From: Clostridium neonatale
GTDB taxonomy: Bacteria > Bacillota > Clostridia > Clostridiales > Clostridiaceae
Direction of reading: 5' to 3'
Assembly: GCF_001458595.1 (NCBI RefSeq)
Contig: NZ_LN890328.1
Coordinates: forward strand, 2,977,288-3,041,287
Length of the DNA: 64,000 nt
Shown: positions 1 to 9,490 of the stretch, one piece after another
How the letters are laid out: every line of letters begins with the position of its first letter
How positions within the stretch are numbered: position 1 is the first letter of the stretch
Program-made: the position numbers and the translations under genes
Notes under the pieces: generated by a model
Seen by the model: the letters and a program-made list of their open reading frames with translations, nothing else
Told to the model about the DNA's origin: nothing
Databases searched by the model: none

Positions 1-701
1 TCACAAAGTTCTTCTACATCTCCAATTCTTTTTACAGTTCCATGGTCTAACCATACAACTTTACTACATAGTTCCCTAATCTGTTCTAAGCTATGTGAAA
101 CAAATAATACCGTTGTTCCACCTTCCATAAGTTCTAGCATTCTCGCCTTGCTTTTTTCCTGAAAATTAGCATCTCCAACTGCTAAAATTTCATCAACAAT
201 TAAAATTTCTGGGTTTACCACTGTTGCAATTGAAAAAGCTAATCTCATAAGCATTCCTGATGAATAATTTCTAATTGGAACATCAATAAACTTTCCTAAC
301 TCTGAAAACTCTACAATTTCATCATACTTCATTGCCAAAAATTCTTTAGAATATCCCAATATTGCTCCATTCAAAAAAATATTTTCTCTGCCAGTTAAAT
401 CATAATCAAAACCTGATCCCAATTCTAACATAGGAACTATATTGCCATTCACAACAACTCGTCCTGATGTAGGCTTCAAAATACCTGAAATAACTTTTAA
501 TATTGTACTTTTACCTGCACCATTTTTCCCTATTATACCTACAACTTCACCTTTTTTTACTTCAAAACTAACATTACTTAAGGCATTAAATTTTTCATAT
601 TTTAGGTTCCCTTTTAAAAATGTCATAATATATTCTTTTAAACTTTTAATTTTATCATATGTCATTTTATATGTCATGCTAACATTTTCAACTTTAATCA
701 T
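1..701 (-). CDS. ABC transporter ATP-binding subunit, polysaccharide exporter (Wzt/TagH-like), 3' end outside window
   Basis: ATPase of an ABC-2 exporter that moves lipid-linked polysaccharide across the membrane. About 233 N-terminal residues are visible and the stop lies beyond the left edge. The ATG at 701 follows an AGAGG ribosome binding site. Walker A reads GKNGAGKST, the signature is YSSGMLMRLAF, and Walker B reads ILIVDEILAVGD, the form usual in the Wzt/TagH/RfbE group. The gene starts 12 bp after the stop of the cognate permease, so the two are surely co-transcribed as the tail of the rhamnose operon. Whether it has the C-terminal carbohydrate-binding domain found in some Wzt proteins cannot be seen here. 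Confidence 0.93.
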   Translation of the reverse strand, partial: MIKVENVSMTYKMTYDKIKSLKEYIMTFLKGNLKYEKFNALSNVSFEVKKGEVVGIIGKNGAGKSTILKVISGILKPTSGRVVVNGNIVPMLELGSGFDYDLTGRENIFLNGAILGYSKEFLAMKYDEIVEFSELGKFIDVPIRNYSSGMLMRLAFSIATVVNPEILIVDEILAVGDANFQEKSKARMLELMEGGTTVLFVSHSLEQIRELCSKVVWLDHGTVKRIGDVEELC

Positions 702-713
702 TTTTCTTACCTC

Positions 714-2138
714 TTATATATTCAAGACAAATTTATCTTGAGTTTTTTTAAATATAAGTAAACCAACTAATAAACTTAATAGCGAACAAATGATACATAT
801 CAAATATGCCTTAGGCTCTGGCGAAACCCCATTCAATATACATGTTCTAACAAATCTTATAAAATGATACATTGGATTCAGTTTTATTATTAAACTAAAT
901 TTTTCTGGTATTATACTTTCTGGATAAAATAATGGAGTGGCATACATCCATAATAAACTTACAACATTCCATAAAAATTGAGTATCTCTAAAAAATACCA
1001 TAGCAGAAGAAAGAATTAATGACATCCCTATGCAAAATATTATTGTACATATTAATCCAAAAGGCACCAGTAAAAGTGGTAATCCAAATCCAGTTTTTGT
1101 AATCGCCATTACAATAAGTAAAGGTATTAATGCTAACAATAAATTAATTACTGATGAAAATACTCTTGATACAGGATATATATATTTAGGCATATATACT
1201 TTTGTAATTAAAGAAGCATTTCCAACTATCGACATAAGTCCCATTCCACATGCTTCTGTAAAAAAATTAAACACAACTACACCAGACAATAGATATACAG
1301 GAAAATTAGGAATATCACTCTTAAATATTGTTGAAAACACCATATATTGAACAAACATTGTTAATAGAGGATTTAAAAAACTCCATAGCACTCCAAGTAC
1401 AGATCTCTTATATTTTGTTTTAAAATCTCTTTGAACTAATTGTTGCATTAAGAACTTATATTTTTGACAAGTTTTTATAAAGTTAATTCCTTTACTTTCT
1501 TTATTATGTTTTTCTCTTAAAATTAAGTTTAATAAATATACTATTAGTGCTAACAATCCAGCAATAAACATATACCAATAATTTTTTCCAAACCATAACT
1601 CATCCTTTTCAACAATTGAAAAGGCAAGTTTTTCTTCATTCAAATTATTATTAATATACATATTAGTGTCATCTTTATTGATTTCACTATATAAAGTTAT
1701 AGCATTATTTTCATCTTTAATATCATTTTGTATTAAAATTGAAAGTTTTTTCCCTTTCATATCCCTTATTTCATCTTTTAGATCAATATATAGTTCACTG
1801 TTGTCTTGTAACTTAGAAATATCTAATTTTTGATTAAATAATTTTTTATCATTATCTAAAATACTAACATATAAATTTCCATTGTTCTTTCTTGCATATG
1901 TTCCAACTTTAAATTTTATAGCTTTTATATAATCAGTGTCACATAAAAATTCTTGTTTTAACTCTATCTGTTGCGTTATTCCCCCAATTGTAGACTGTGC
2001 CTTATAATATGATTCATTAGAATTACTTTCAGAAAATTTTAGTTGTTCTCCACCTACAAAGTAAAATGCTACTCCAATAATAATATATATTAATATTGCA
2101 ACAATGCCTATTTTTTTTATATTCGTTTTTTCATTCAT
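714..2138 (-). CDS. ABC-2 type polysaccharide export permease with large N-terminal extracytoplasmic domain (Wzm/TagG-like)
   Basis: Membrane subunit of the exporter paired with the downstream ATPase. The C-terminal ~260 residues are a typical ABC-2 permease: an amphipathic entry QLVQRDFKTKYKRSVLG, then about six membrane segments. Family permeases are usually about 260-280 residues. This protein has 474, because it begins with a membrane anchor (about residues 10-27), a predicted extracytoplasmic segment of about 155 residues rich in beta-type sequence, and another membrane helix (about 185-207). ATG at 2138 with GAGG upstream. It lies 4 bp after the rfbD stop. The fused outer domain could sense or guide the polymer; that is inference. 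Confidence 0.9.
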   Translation of the reverse strand: MNEKTNIKKIGIVAILIYIIIGVAFYFVGGEQLKFSESNSNESYYKAQSTIGGITQQIELKQEFLCDTDYIKAIKFKVGTYARKNNGNLYVSILDNDKKLFNQKLDISKLQDNSELYIDLKDEIRDMKGKKLSILIQNDIKDENNAITLYSEINKDDTNMYINNNLNEEKLAFSIVEKDELWFGKNYWYMFIAGLLALIVYLLNLILREKHNKESKGINFIKTCQKYKFLMQQLVQRDFKTKYKRSVLGVLWSFLNPLLTMFVQYMVFSTIFKSDIPNFPVYLLSGVVVFNFFTEACGMGLMSIVGNASLITKVYMPKYIYPVSRVFSSVINLLLALIPLLIVMAITKTGFGLPLLLVPFGLICTIIFCIGMSLILSSAMVFFRDTQFLWNVVSLLWMYATPLFYPESIIPEKFSLIIKLNPMYHFIRFVRTCILNGVSPEPKAYLICIICSLLSLLVGLLIFKKTQDKFVLNI

Positions 2139-2142
2139 ACTC

Positions 2143-2985
2143 CTATCCTCTTATTTCCTTTAAATATCTATCTAATGCGTTTTCCCAACTAGGCATTGAT
2201 TTAAATCCATTCTCAATTAATTTCTTCTTAGACATCCTAGAATTAAAAGGTCTAACAGCCTTAGCATGATATTCACTAGTTGGAATAGGATTGATTTTAG
2301 ATTTTAATCCAGCCTTATCAATAATTTCTTGTGCAAATTCTGCCCAAGAACAAAATCCATCATTGGTTGCATGATAGACTCCATATTTTTCAGAAACAAC
2401 CATATCACATAAAAGCGGTGCTAAATCCGCTGTATATGTTGGACTTCCTATTTGGTCACACACAACATTTATACTTTCTTTTTCTTTTCCTAGTCTAATC
2501 ATAGTTTTAATAAAGTTATTTCCATTAACACCAAATACCCAAGAGATTCTTACTATAAAGTATCTATCTAATATTTCTTTTACTTTTAGCTCACCTTCAT
2601 ATTTTGTTTTTCCATAAACAGAATGTGGCTCTATATGCCCATCTATTTCGAAAGGTTTATCTCCTTTACCATCAAAAACATAATCTGTAGAAATGTAAAT
2701 CATTTTTGCATTTATTTCTTTACATGCTCTAGCTATATTTTCTGTACCATCTACATTTACTTTTCTGCATAGTTCTTCTTCATCTTCTGCTCTATCGACC
2801 GCTGTATATGCTGCACAGTGAACTACACATTCAGGCTTTAAATCTACAATATACTTATTAACTGCGTTTTCATCAGTTATATCTAATTGATCTTTATCTA
2901 TTCCTAAACATTCCATATTTCTTTCTTTTAATGTTCTAACCACATCGTAACCTAACTGTCCATTAACACCAGTTACTAAAATCAT
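2143..2985 (-). CDS. rfbD: dTDP-4-dehydrorhamnose reductase
   Basis: Last step of dTDP-L-rhamnose synthesis: NAD(P)H-dependent reduction of dTDP-4-dehydro-L-rhamnose in the cytoplasm. 280 residues, normal for RmlD/RfbD. An N-terminal Rossmann motif TGVNGQLG is followed by STDYVFDG and the short-chain-dehydrogenase YxxxK motif (YGKTKYEGE). ATG at 2985 has an AGGAGG site 7 bases upstream. It sits between the glycosyltransferase and the exporter permease in a tightly packed leftward operon, 12 bp after the preceding stop. Confidence 0.96.
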   Translation of the reverse strand: MILVTGVNGQLGYDVVRTLKERNMECLGIDKDQLDITDENAVNKYIVDLKPECVVHCAAYTAVDRAEDEEELCRKVNVDGTENIARACKEINAKMIYISTDYVFDGKGDKPFEIDGHIEPHSVYGKTKYEGELKVKEILDRYFIVRISWVFGVNGNNFIKTMIRLGKEKESINVVCDQIGSPTYTADLAPLLCDMVVSEKYGVYHATNDGFCSWAEFAQEIIDKAGLKSKINPIPTSEYHAKAVRPFNSRMSKKKLIENGFKSMPSWENALDRYLKEIRG

Positions 2986-2997
2986 TATCTTTCCTCC

Positions 2998-3966
2998 TTA
3001 CAATATTCCTTTTTTAGCTAATTTAATAATGTATTTAAATATAAAATTAGGTATAAAAGGTAATACAATTTCTATTAATATAGACACTTTATGAAAATTC
3101 CTATATTTTATCATAATTTTCAAATCCTCAATTGAAACTTTAGTTGAATAGTTCTTTCTCGCTTCAATCCATTTTATACCATTTTCTGTATAATTTCTTA
3201 ATTCCTCAAAACTCGTAAGTCTTTTTTTATAAGCAATATATCTATCATAAAAATCATTTATTCTTTTTTTATAATAGCTTTCTTTATCATATACATCTTT
3301 TAATATACCAGTTTGATTATTGCTATGCTGCCTATATCTCACAAGTCGTTTATCTATAAATTCTATCTTTCCATTTAAACCTGCTATAATAGCAATCCAT
3401 TGATCATGAACTAATTCATCCAAAAAAGGTATTGCTTTTAATACTACATCTTTTCTTACTATCATGGCGCATCCAGTAACAAAATTGCTTATAAGTAAAT
3501 CTTTTGCTAATTCATATCCACTTTTATAAACAATTCTTTTTCTAATATCACGTATACTTTCATGTGTCTTTTTACTATTTTCATCAATTATCGAAAGATC
3601 ACAACACACAAGAGTCACATCTTCTTCATCAAACTTTTCCATCATTAATGAAATTTTATCTTTTTCCCATATATCATCCTGATCACAATATGCAAAGTAT
3701 TCGCCATTTCCTACTTTCGTAAGCTCTTCAAAAGCAATGTTTGATCCTTTATTTTCTGTTCCTCTAATTATTTTAAAGGAAAAGTTAGTAATATTACTAG
3801 TAAATAATTCTTCATTAACTGGATTTTCTGAGCAATCGTCATACACTATTAATTCTAAGTTTTCATAACTTTGCTCATTTAACGAAATGAGCTGTTCTAT
3901 AAGCCATTTTTCATTTGGCTTATAAACAGCTAATAATATTGAAACTAGTGGCTTATCTGTTTCCAT
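2998..3966 (-). CDS. family 2 glycosyltransferase (rhamnosyltransferase-like)
   Basis: Cytoplasmic nucleotide-sugar-dependent glycosyltransferase with a GT-A fold. The N-terminus VSILLAVYKPNEKWL and the acidic motif FAYCDQDDIW match GT2 enzymes of rhamnose-rich polysaccharide clusters (RgpA/RgpB/WbbL type). The substrate is probably dTDP-rhamnose, judging by the neighbours. The start is uncertain. The frame is open back to a GTG at 3999, which overlaps the rfbB 3' end by 47 bp, but family members begin just before the VSILLAVY strand, so I chose ATG 3966, which overlaps rfbB by 14 bp. No clear ribosome binding site precedes 3966, so translation may be coupled to rfbB. Confidence 0.85.
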   Translation of the reverse strand: METDKPLVSILLAVYKPNEKWLIEQLISLNEQSYENLELIVYDDCSENPVNEELFTSNITNFSFKIIRGTENKGSNIAFEELTKVGNGEYFAYCDQDDIWEKDKISLMMEKFDEEDVTLVCCDLSIIDENSKKTHESIRDIRKRIVYKSGYELAKDLLISNFVTGCAMIVRKDVVLKAIPFLDELVHDQWIAIIAGLNGKIEFIDKRLVRYRQHSNNQTGILKDVYDKESYYKKRINDFYDRYIAYKKRLTSFEELRNYTENGIKWIEARKNYSTKVSIEDLKIMIKYRNFHKVSILIEIVLPFIPNFIFKYIIKLAKKGIL

Positions 3967-4972
3967 ACATTTGCTCATAGTAATTTTGATACTCTCCACT
4001 AATTATATTTTCCCACCAAGCTTTATTATCTAAATACCACTTAATAGTCTTTTTAATTCCCTCATCAAATGTTGTAGTCGGTAACCAGCCAAGTTCATTA
4101 TGAATCTTAGTAGGATCAATAGCATATCTCATATCATGACCTTTTCTATCAGGAACATATTTAATTAAATCTTCTGACTTTCCAAGCTCTCTTAATATTG
4201 TTTTAACTACTTCTAGATTACTTTTTTCATTATGTCCACCAATATTATACACTTCACCAATAGTACCTTTATGAATAATCAAATCAATTGCTCTGCAGTG
4301 ATCTTCAACATAAAGCCAGTCTCTAACATTTTCGCCTGTTCCATACACTGGAAGTTCCTTATCATTCAAAGCATTAGCTATCATTAAAGGTATCAACTTC
4401 TCTGGAAAATGATATGGTCCATAGTTATTAGAGCATCTTGAAATTGTTACAGGTAATCCATATGTCCTATAATATGCTCCTACTAAAAGATCAGCAGATG
4501 CTTTACTTGAAGAATATGGGCTTGATGTATGTATTGGAGTTTCTTCTGTAAAGAAAAGGTCTGGTCTATCTAATGGTAAATCTCCATATACTTCATCTGT
4601 TGATACTTGATGATATCTCTTTATGCCATATTTTCTGCATGCATCCATAAGTATAGCTGTACCTATAATGTTAGTCTGTAAAAATATTTCTGGATTTTCT
4701 ATTGATCTATCCACATGACTTTCTGCAGCAAAGTTAATAACCATATCTGGATGTTCTTTTTCAAACATATCATATACAGCATCTCTATCAGCAATATCTA
4801 TTTTATAAAAAGAAAAATTAGGATTATCTTTTACAGGTTCTAATGTTTCCATATTTCCTGCATAAGTTAGGGCATCAACTACTATTATTTTATAATCATT
4901 ATGTTTCTTAAGCATATAGTGAACAAAATTACCACCTATAAAACCTGCTCCACCAGTTACAACAATTTTCAT
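3953..4972 (-). CDS. rfbB: dTDP-glucose 4,6-dehydratase
   Basis: Second step of the dTDP-rhamnose pathway: NAD-dependent conversion of dTDP-glucose to dTDP-4-keto-6-deoxyglucose. 339 residues, standard length. The Rossmann motif TGGAGFIGGNF is at the N-terminus, the catalytic STDEVYGDL segment is near residue 125, and the YSSSKASAD motif supplies the YxxxK pair. RCSNNYGPYHFPEKLIP is typical of RmlB. ATG at 4972 with AAGGAG 8 bases upstream. It is 23 bp downstream of rfbC. Confidence 0.97.
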   Translation of the reverse strand: MKIVVTGGAGFIGGNFVHYMLKKHNDYKIIVVDALTYAGNMETLEPVKDNPNFSFYKIDIADRDAVYDMFEKEHPDMVINFAAESHVDRSIENPEIFLQTNIIGTAILMDACRKYGIKRYHQVSTDEVYGDLPLDRPDLFFTEETPIHTSSPYSSSKASADLLVGAYYRTYGLPVTISRCSNNYGPYHFPEKLIPLMIANALNDKELPVYGTGENVRDWLYVEDHCRAIDLIIHKGTIGEVYNIGGHNEKSNLEVVKTILRELGKSEDLIKYVPDRKGHDMRYAIDPTKIHNELGWLPTTTFDEGIKKTIKWYLDNKAWWENIISGEYQNYYEQMYGNR

Positions 4973-4995
4973 AAAATATTCTCCTTAATCAATAA

Positions 4996-5544
4996 TTATT
5001 TATATATAAAAGTACAATCACTGTCCTTTAATAGTGGTGCATTTTTATCTTTCTCAGATAAAATAGGATTCTCTATTCCCCATTCAACACCAATTTCTGG
5101 ATCATCAAATTTAATACTTCTGTCGCTTTCATGATTGTAATAATTGTCTGTCTTATAAACAAACTCTACGTCATCACTTAGTGTCACAAATCCATGTCCA
5201 AAACCTCTTGGAATAAATAACTGCTTTTTATTTTCTTCTGAAAGTTCAACTGCAACCCACTGCTTATATGTTGGTGAACCTTTTCTTAAATCTACTGCTA
5301 CATCTAAAACGGCACCTTTCACAACTCTAACCAATTTAGCTTGTGCATGCTCACCATTTTGAAAATGTATTCCACGAAGAATTCCTTTTCCTTTTGAATA
5401 TGATTGATTGTCTTGTACAAAATCACAAGCTATTTCTGGAGTTTTTCTAGCAGAGTAAGTTTCCATAAACCATCCTCTTTCATCATTAAAAACTTGTGGC
5501 TCAACTACATATACACCTTTAATTTTTGTTTCTGTTAACTTCAT
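4996..5544 (-). CDS. rfbC: dTDP-4-dehydrorhamnose 3,5-epimerase
   Basis: Third step of dTDP-rhamnose synthesis, a cofactor-independent double epimerisation by a cupin-fold enzyme. Diagnostic segments are LRGIHFQN (catalytic His) and FIPRGFGHGF. The frame is open back to 5598, but ATG 5544 (protein beginning MKLTETKIKGVY) has a perfect AGGAGG site 9 bases upstream and matches the family N-terminus, so it is taken as the start. This gives 182 residues. A 200-bp hairpin-rich gap separates it from rfbA. Confidence 0.95.
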   Translation of the reverse strand: MKLTETKIKGVYVVEPQVFNDERGWFMETYSARKTPEIACDFVQDNQSYSKGKGILRGIHFQNGEHAQAKLVRVVKGAVLDVAVDLRKGSPTYKQWVAVELSEENKKQLFIPRGFGHGFVTLSDDVEFVYKTDNYYNHESDRSIKFDDPEIGVEWGIENPILSEKDKNAPLLKDSDCTFIYK

Positions 5545-5599
5545 TATTAAGTTCCTCCTAACTAATATACAATTCAGCGAATTATATTTGCTTGGCATA

Positions 5600-5744
5600 T
5601 AAATCTTAGCGGCAAAGGAGCTTAGAGTTATAGTCTATATTCCCTAGGAATATGTTTCCTACAAATATATATTCAAGACTAAACTCTAAGAAACTGTGTA
5701 ACAGTTTCTTACTCAATTGTTCATTCCTCATTGTCAATTGTACA
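5600..5744. repeat. hairpin-rich insert between rfbA and rfbC
   Basis: The stretch contains nested inverted repeats. CTTAGAGTT-TAGTCT near 5620 pairs, with one bulge, with AGACTAAACTCTAAG at 5676-5690, enclosing TATTCC-CTA-GGAATA. A perfect 10-bp stem AAGAAACTGT-GTA-ACAGTTTCTT lies at 5688-5710. CAATTG flanks a short AT-rich loop at 5714-5740. The adjacent stems do not look like a simple terminator and sit inside an operon, so a small decayed repeat element or a processing or attenuation site is possible. Identity unknown. Confidence 0.55.
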
Positions 5745-6626
5745 TTAATAAATAACCTTTCCTTCGGCAACATTCTTTAAATGCTGACCATATGGACTTT
5801 TTCCATAAGCATTTGCACTTTCAAGCAACGTTTCTTTATCTATCCATCCATTTTTATATGAAATTTCTTCTAAACAAGATATCTTTAGCCCTTGCCTAGT
5901 TTCAATAACTTTTATATATTCAGAAGCTTCTGATAAGCTATCCACAGTTCCTGTATCAAGCCAACCATATCCACGTCCTAATGTAATTACATCTAATCTT
6001 CCTTCTTCTAAATAAATCTTATTTAAATCTGTTATTTCAAGCTCACCTCTAGCTGATGGCTTTAAACTTTTCGCATATTCACAGACTTTACTATCATAAA
6101 AATATAATCCTGTAACTGCATAATTTGACTTTGGATTTTCTGGTTTTTCTTCAAGTGATATTACTTTTCCATCTTTATCAAACTCAACCACTCCAAATCT
6201 CTCTGGATCTTCAACATAATATCCAAAAACAGTTGCTCTTCCTTCGTTTTCAACTGCTTTTTTAAGCTGTTTTGTAAGTCCATTTCCATGGAATATATTA
6301 TCTCCAAGAATCATAGCACAGCTATCATTACCTATAAATTCTTCTCCTAAAATAAAGGCTTGTGCAAGTCCATCTGGAGAAGTCTGAATTTTGTAAGATA
6401 AGTTAATTCCATATCTTGAACCGTCACCTAATAATCTTTCAAAGTTAGGCAAATCTTGTGGCGTAGATATTATTAATATATCTCTTATTCCTGCAATCAT
6501 TAAAGTAGATAATGGATAATATATCATAGGTTTATCATATATAGGCAATAATTGTTTTGACGTTACCATAGTTAATGGATAAAGTCTTGTGCCACTACCA
6601 CCTGCAAGTATTATACCCTTAGTCAA
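5745..6626 (-). CDS. rfbA: glucose-1-phosphate thymidylyltransferase
   Basis: First step of dTDP-rhamnose synthesis: glucose-1-phosphate plus dTTP gives dTDP-glucose. The nucleotide-binding loop GGSGTRLYPLT is at residues 9-19, with GDNIFHG and GYGWLDTGT further on. 293 residues, standard. The start is a TTG codon at 6626. An in-frame TGA lies three codons upstream, and the family N-terminus is MKGIILAGG-like, so TTG is forced; a weak AAGTGAG site precedes it. It is the first gene of the leftward rhamnose operon, divergent from the GT4 gene at 6861. Confidence 0.96.
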   Translation of the reverse strand: MTKGIILAGGSGTRLYPLTMVTSKQLLPIYDKPMIYYPLSTLMIAGIRDILIISTPQDLPNFERLLGDGSRYGINLSYKIQTSPDGLAQAFILGEEFIGNDSCAMILGDNIFHGNGLTKQLKKAVENEGRATVFGYYVEDPERFGVVEFDKDGKVISLEEKPENPKSNYAVTGLYFYDSKVCEYAKSLKPSARGELEITDLNKIYLEEGRLDVITLGRGYGWLDTGTVDSLSEASEYIKVIETRQGLKISCLEEISYKNGWIDKETLLESANAYGKSPYGQHLKNVAEGKVIY

Positions 6627-6860
6627 AATATCTCACTTCTTTCATAATCTATTTTTATACAATTCTTTCTCTATTTTAACATATTTCATTATATAAATAA
6701 ACTAATATTGCTTATTCACTCATATTTAATAAATCTTTAAGATTATCTTCTACAATGTAAATTGCATATCTATTTACAAACATTTTATATACACGTACAA
6801 TTAATCTAAGATTCAATTTATAATATATGTAAATTAAAATATATTAGGAGATTTTTAATT
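6627..6860. promoter_or_regulatory. divergent promoter region of the two polysaccharide operons
   Basis: This 234-bp AT-rich gap separates rfbA (leftward) from the GT4 gene (rightward), so it should hold promoters for both. Leftward, a possible extended -10 (TG-T-TAAAAT) and a TATAAT-like hexamer lie near 6670-6700. Rightward, TATAAT lies in TTTATAATATATG near 6823. No -35 elements are convincing by eye. No operator or riboswitch fold was recognised. Confidence 0.4.
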
Positions 6861-7994
6861 ATGAAAAAAATACTTTTTGCAGCATCAACTTTATCTCACA
6901 TAGAAAACTTTCATATTCCATACTTAAAATATTTCAAAGATAATGATTTTGAAGTACATATTATGGGAAAAGGAAATAATAAATCACCTATACCTTATGT
7001 AGATAAAGTTATTCCCATAAATTTTGAAAAAAATATGTTTTCTTTAAAAAACTTCATTAGTGCATTTAAAATTTCTAAACTTATTAAAAAAGAAAAATAT
7101 TCTACTATAAGCACACATACAATATTAGCTTCATTTTTCACTCGCTTAGGTATAATGCTTTCATTAAAAAAGCACCCTTTAGTAATTAATACGGTTCATG
7201 GATATTTATTTGATGAAAATAGTAATTTTATAAAAAAAGTAATTATGATTCTAGCCGAAAAATTTGTTCGTCCAGTAACAGATACTATTTTAGTAATGAA
7301 TTCAACTGATTATGAAATTGCCAAAAAGTATAATCTATATAAGAAGAATTTGTATTCAATAAATGGTATGGGAATAAATGCATCAAAGTTTCCTTTTTCT
7401 ACAGAAGAAAACAAATCATATTTAAGAGAAAAATATAATATCCCCAAAGATGATTTTTTATTAATTTATGTGGCTGAATTTTCTAAAAGAAAAAATCAAA
7501 AATTTCTAATCGAAAGTTTGAAAGTCTTAATTAGTGAAGGATATAATAATGTAAAACTGCTTTTGCTTGGTGATGGGGTTCTTTTAGATGATATGAAACA
7601 GTATTCAAAAACTTTAGGCATTGAAGATAATATTATCTTTAAAGGATATATAAAAGAAGTATGTGATTATTATCAAATTTCAGATATCTGCGTTTCTTCC
7701 AGCAGAATTGAAGGATTACCTTTTAATATAATGGAAGCTATGTCTACTGGTCTGCCTGTGATAGCATCTAAAATAAAAGGCCATATAGACTTAGTGAATC
7801 CTGGAGAAAACGGATTTTTATATGAATATAATAATATTAATGAATTTTGTAACCATGTGAGGGTATTATATAATGATAGAAATTTATTAAATAATATGAA
7901 AATTTCTAGTCATGACTTATCAAAAAATTATTCTTTGGAATCTGTGTTTACTGAAATTACTAGAATAATGATAAATGAGATTAATGATATATAA
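6861..7994 (+). CDS. family 4 glycosyltransferase (CapM/EpsD-like)
   Basis: GT-B-fold retaining glycosyltransferase of polysaccharide assembly. The N-terminal acceptor-side domain begins KKILFAASTLSHIENFHIPYL. The C-terminal GT4 domain carries the donor-binding stretch with the EX7E-type motif, EGLPFNIMEAMSTGLPVI at about residues 288-305. Length 377 is normal. It resembles enzymes adding the second sugar (often HexNAc) to an undecaprenyl-PP-linked sugar, which fits the phosphoglycosyltransferase encoded next. AGGAG lies 10 bases before ATG. Sugar specificity cannot be read from sequence. Confidence 0.9.
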   Translation: MKKILFAASTLSHIENFHIPYLKYFKDNDFEVHIMGKGNNKSPIPYVDKVIPINFEKNMFSLKNFISAFKISKLIKKEKYSTISTHTILASFFTRLGIMLSLKKHPLVINTVHGYLFDENSNFIKKVIMILAEKFVRPVTDTILVMNSTDYEIAKKYNLYKKNLYSINGMGINASKFPFSTEENKSYLREKYNIPKDDFLLIYVAEFSKRKNQKFLIESLKVLISEGYNNVKLLLLGDGVLLDDMKQYSKTLGIEDNIIFKGYIKEVCDYYQISDICVSSSRIEGLPFNIMEAMSTGLPVIASKIKGHIDLVNPGENGFLYEYNNINEFCNHVRVLYNDRNLLNNMKISSHDLSKNYSLESVFTEITRIMINEINDI

Positions 7995-8062
7995 TTTACA
8001 AAATCTAAATCCACCTTTACAATTAATATTATAAAATCATCAAAGGAGGCTGAATTCAAGAG

Positions 8063-9490
8063 ATGATAAAAGAAAATCAGACATTATTAAACAGAATAAA
8101 TGCTTTAAGCGATATTTTAATTTTATTTATCTCAATATCTTTAGCGTATTTTATTCGTTTTTTCATTCTTAATCCTGCTCCTGGAGTTGCTTATATAGAC
8201 TTACATAAATATCTGCAATTTACACTTATAACAATACCAATAAATATTATAATATATTACTTTTTACATCTTTATGATTCCTTTAGAACAAAATCATTTT
8301 CAAAAGAACTTTCAAACATTGTTAAAGCAAATACTATATTGATTGTTGCTTTGCTTTCTATACTATTTACTGTTAAGCTGGTACATTTATCTAGATTAGT
8401 ATTAGTTATATTTTATTTTATAAATATAGCCCTGATCTCAGTTAAAAGATATACTCTTAGAAAAGTCTTATGGAATATACGATCAAAAGGTTTAAATCTA
8501 AAACATGTTATTATAATTGGATCAGGCCAAACCGCAAAGGAATATCTTAACATAATAAAAAATAATAAAGAATATGGATACAACTATGTTGGGTATGTTT
8601 CTAATAATCTTGATTTTGATGGTGAAAATCTTGGAACTTATTGCGACTTATTAGATATTTTATTAAAACAGAAACCAGATGAGGTTATTTGTGCACTAGA
8701 TGTTGAAGATGCCAAATATCTAGAAGATATTGTATCTGCATGCGAAAAAAGTGGTACAAAGATTTCTATAGTACCTTTTTGTTATAAATACATACCAAGT
8801 CAGCCATACATAGATGTAATTGGACACATGCCATTAATTAATATTAGAAGAATTCCTTTAGACAATTTAGGAAATGCTTTTTTAAAGAGAACTTTAGATA
8901 TATTCGGGTCATTATTTTTAATTTTAATTACTAGTCCAATTATGTTATTTACAGCAATAGCAATTAAGTTAACTTCTCCAGGCCCAATAATATTCAAGCA
9001 GACTCGTGTTGGCTTAAATAAAAATCCTTTTGTTATGTACAAGTTCAGATCAATGAGAATTAATTCTGAATCTAATACAGCATGGAGCACAAATGTTGAT
9101 CATAGGAAAACTAAGTTTGGTTCATTTATAAGAAAGTTTTCCATAGATGAGCTTCCACAATTTTTTAATGTATTAAAAGGAGATATGAGTTTAGTTGGTC
9201 CAAGACCTGAGCTGCCACATTTTGTTGATACATTTAAAGATGAAATTCCTTTATATATGGTTAAGCATCAAGTTAAGCCTGGTATAACAGGACTTGCTCA
9301 GGTTAATGGTTATAGAGGAGATACATCAATAAAAAAACGTATTGAATATGACATTTATTATATTGAAAATTGGAGCATTTTTATGGAAATAAGTATTTTG
9401 TTTAAAACTGTGTTTAAAGGTATAAAAAACAATGAAAAGCTAGAGCTTACGCATAAAGAAATATCACAAGATAAAACCATTAAAAAATAG
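8063..9490 (+). CDS. polyprenyl-phosphate glycosylphosphotransferase (WbaP/WcaJ-like)
   Basis: Initiating enzyme of polysaccharide synthesis, transferring a sugar-1-phosphate to undecaprenyl phosphate in the membrane. 475 residues: about four N-terminal membrane helices, a CoA-binding-3-type nucleotide fold (HVIIIGSGQTAKEYL near 150), a membrane-embedding segment with the kinking SP pair (ITSPIMLF), then the catalytic domain with FKQTRVGLN, YKFRSMR, the DE dyad in SIDELPQFFNVLKGDMSLVG, and PRPELP. AAAGGAGG lies 13 bases before ATG, and an upstream in-frame TGA fixes the start. A decayed second copy lies at 11713-12355. The sugar (Glc, Gal or HexNAc) is not determinable. Confidence 0.94.
   Translation: MIKENQTLLNRINALSDILILFISISLAYFIRFFILNPAPGVAYIDLHKYLQFTLITIPINIIIYYFLHLYDSFRTKSFSKELSNIVKANTILIVALLSILFTVKLVHLSRLVLVIFYFINIALISVKRYTLRKVLWNIRSKGLNLKHVIIIGSGQTAKEYLNIIKNNKEYGYNYVGYVSNNLDFDGENLGTYCDLLDILLKQKPDEVICALDVEDAKYLEDIVSACEKSGTKISIVPFCYKYIPSQPYIDVIGHMPLINIRRIPLDNLGNAFLKRTLDIFGSLFLILITSPIMLFTAIAIKLTSPGPIIFKQTRVGLNKNPFVMYKFRSMRINSESNTAWSTNVDHRKTKFGSFIRKFSIDELPQFFNVLKGDMSLVGPRPELPHFVDTFKDEIPLYMVKHQVKPGITGLAQVNGYRGDTSIKKRIEYDIYYIENWSIFMEISILFKTVFKGIKNNEKLELTHKEISQDKTIKK

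Noticed and set aside
442..741. Plus-strand ORF of 99 codons
   Set aside because: It lies opposite the ABC ATPase and permease genes, has no ribosome binding site, and its translation has no protein-like motifs. Most other short ORFs opposite real genes (for example at 1030, 8800, 16534, 23460, 39739 and 46229) were dropped for the same reason.
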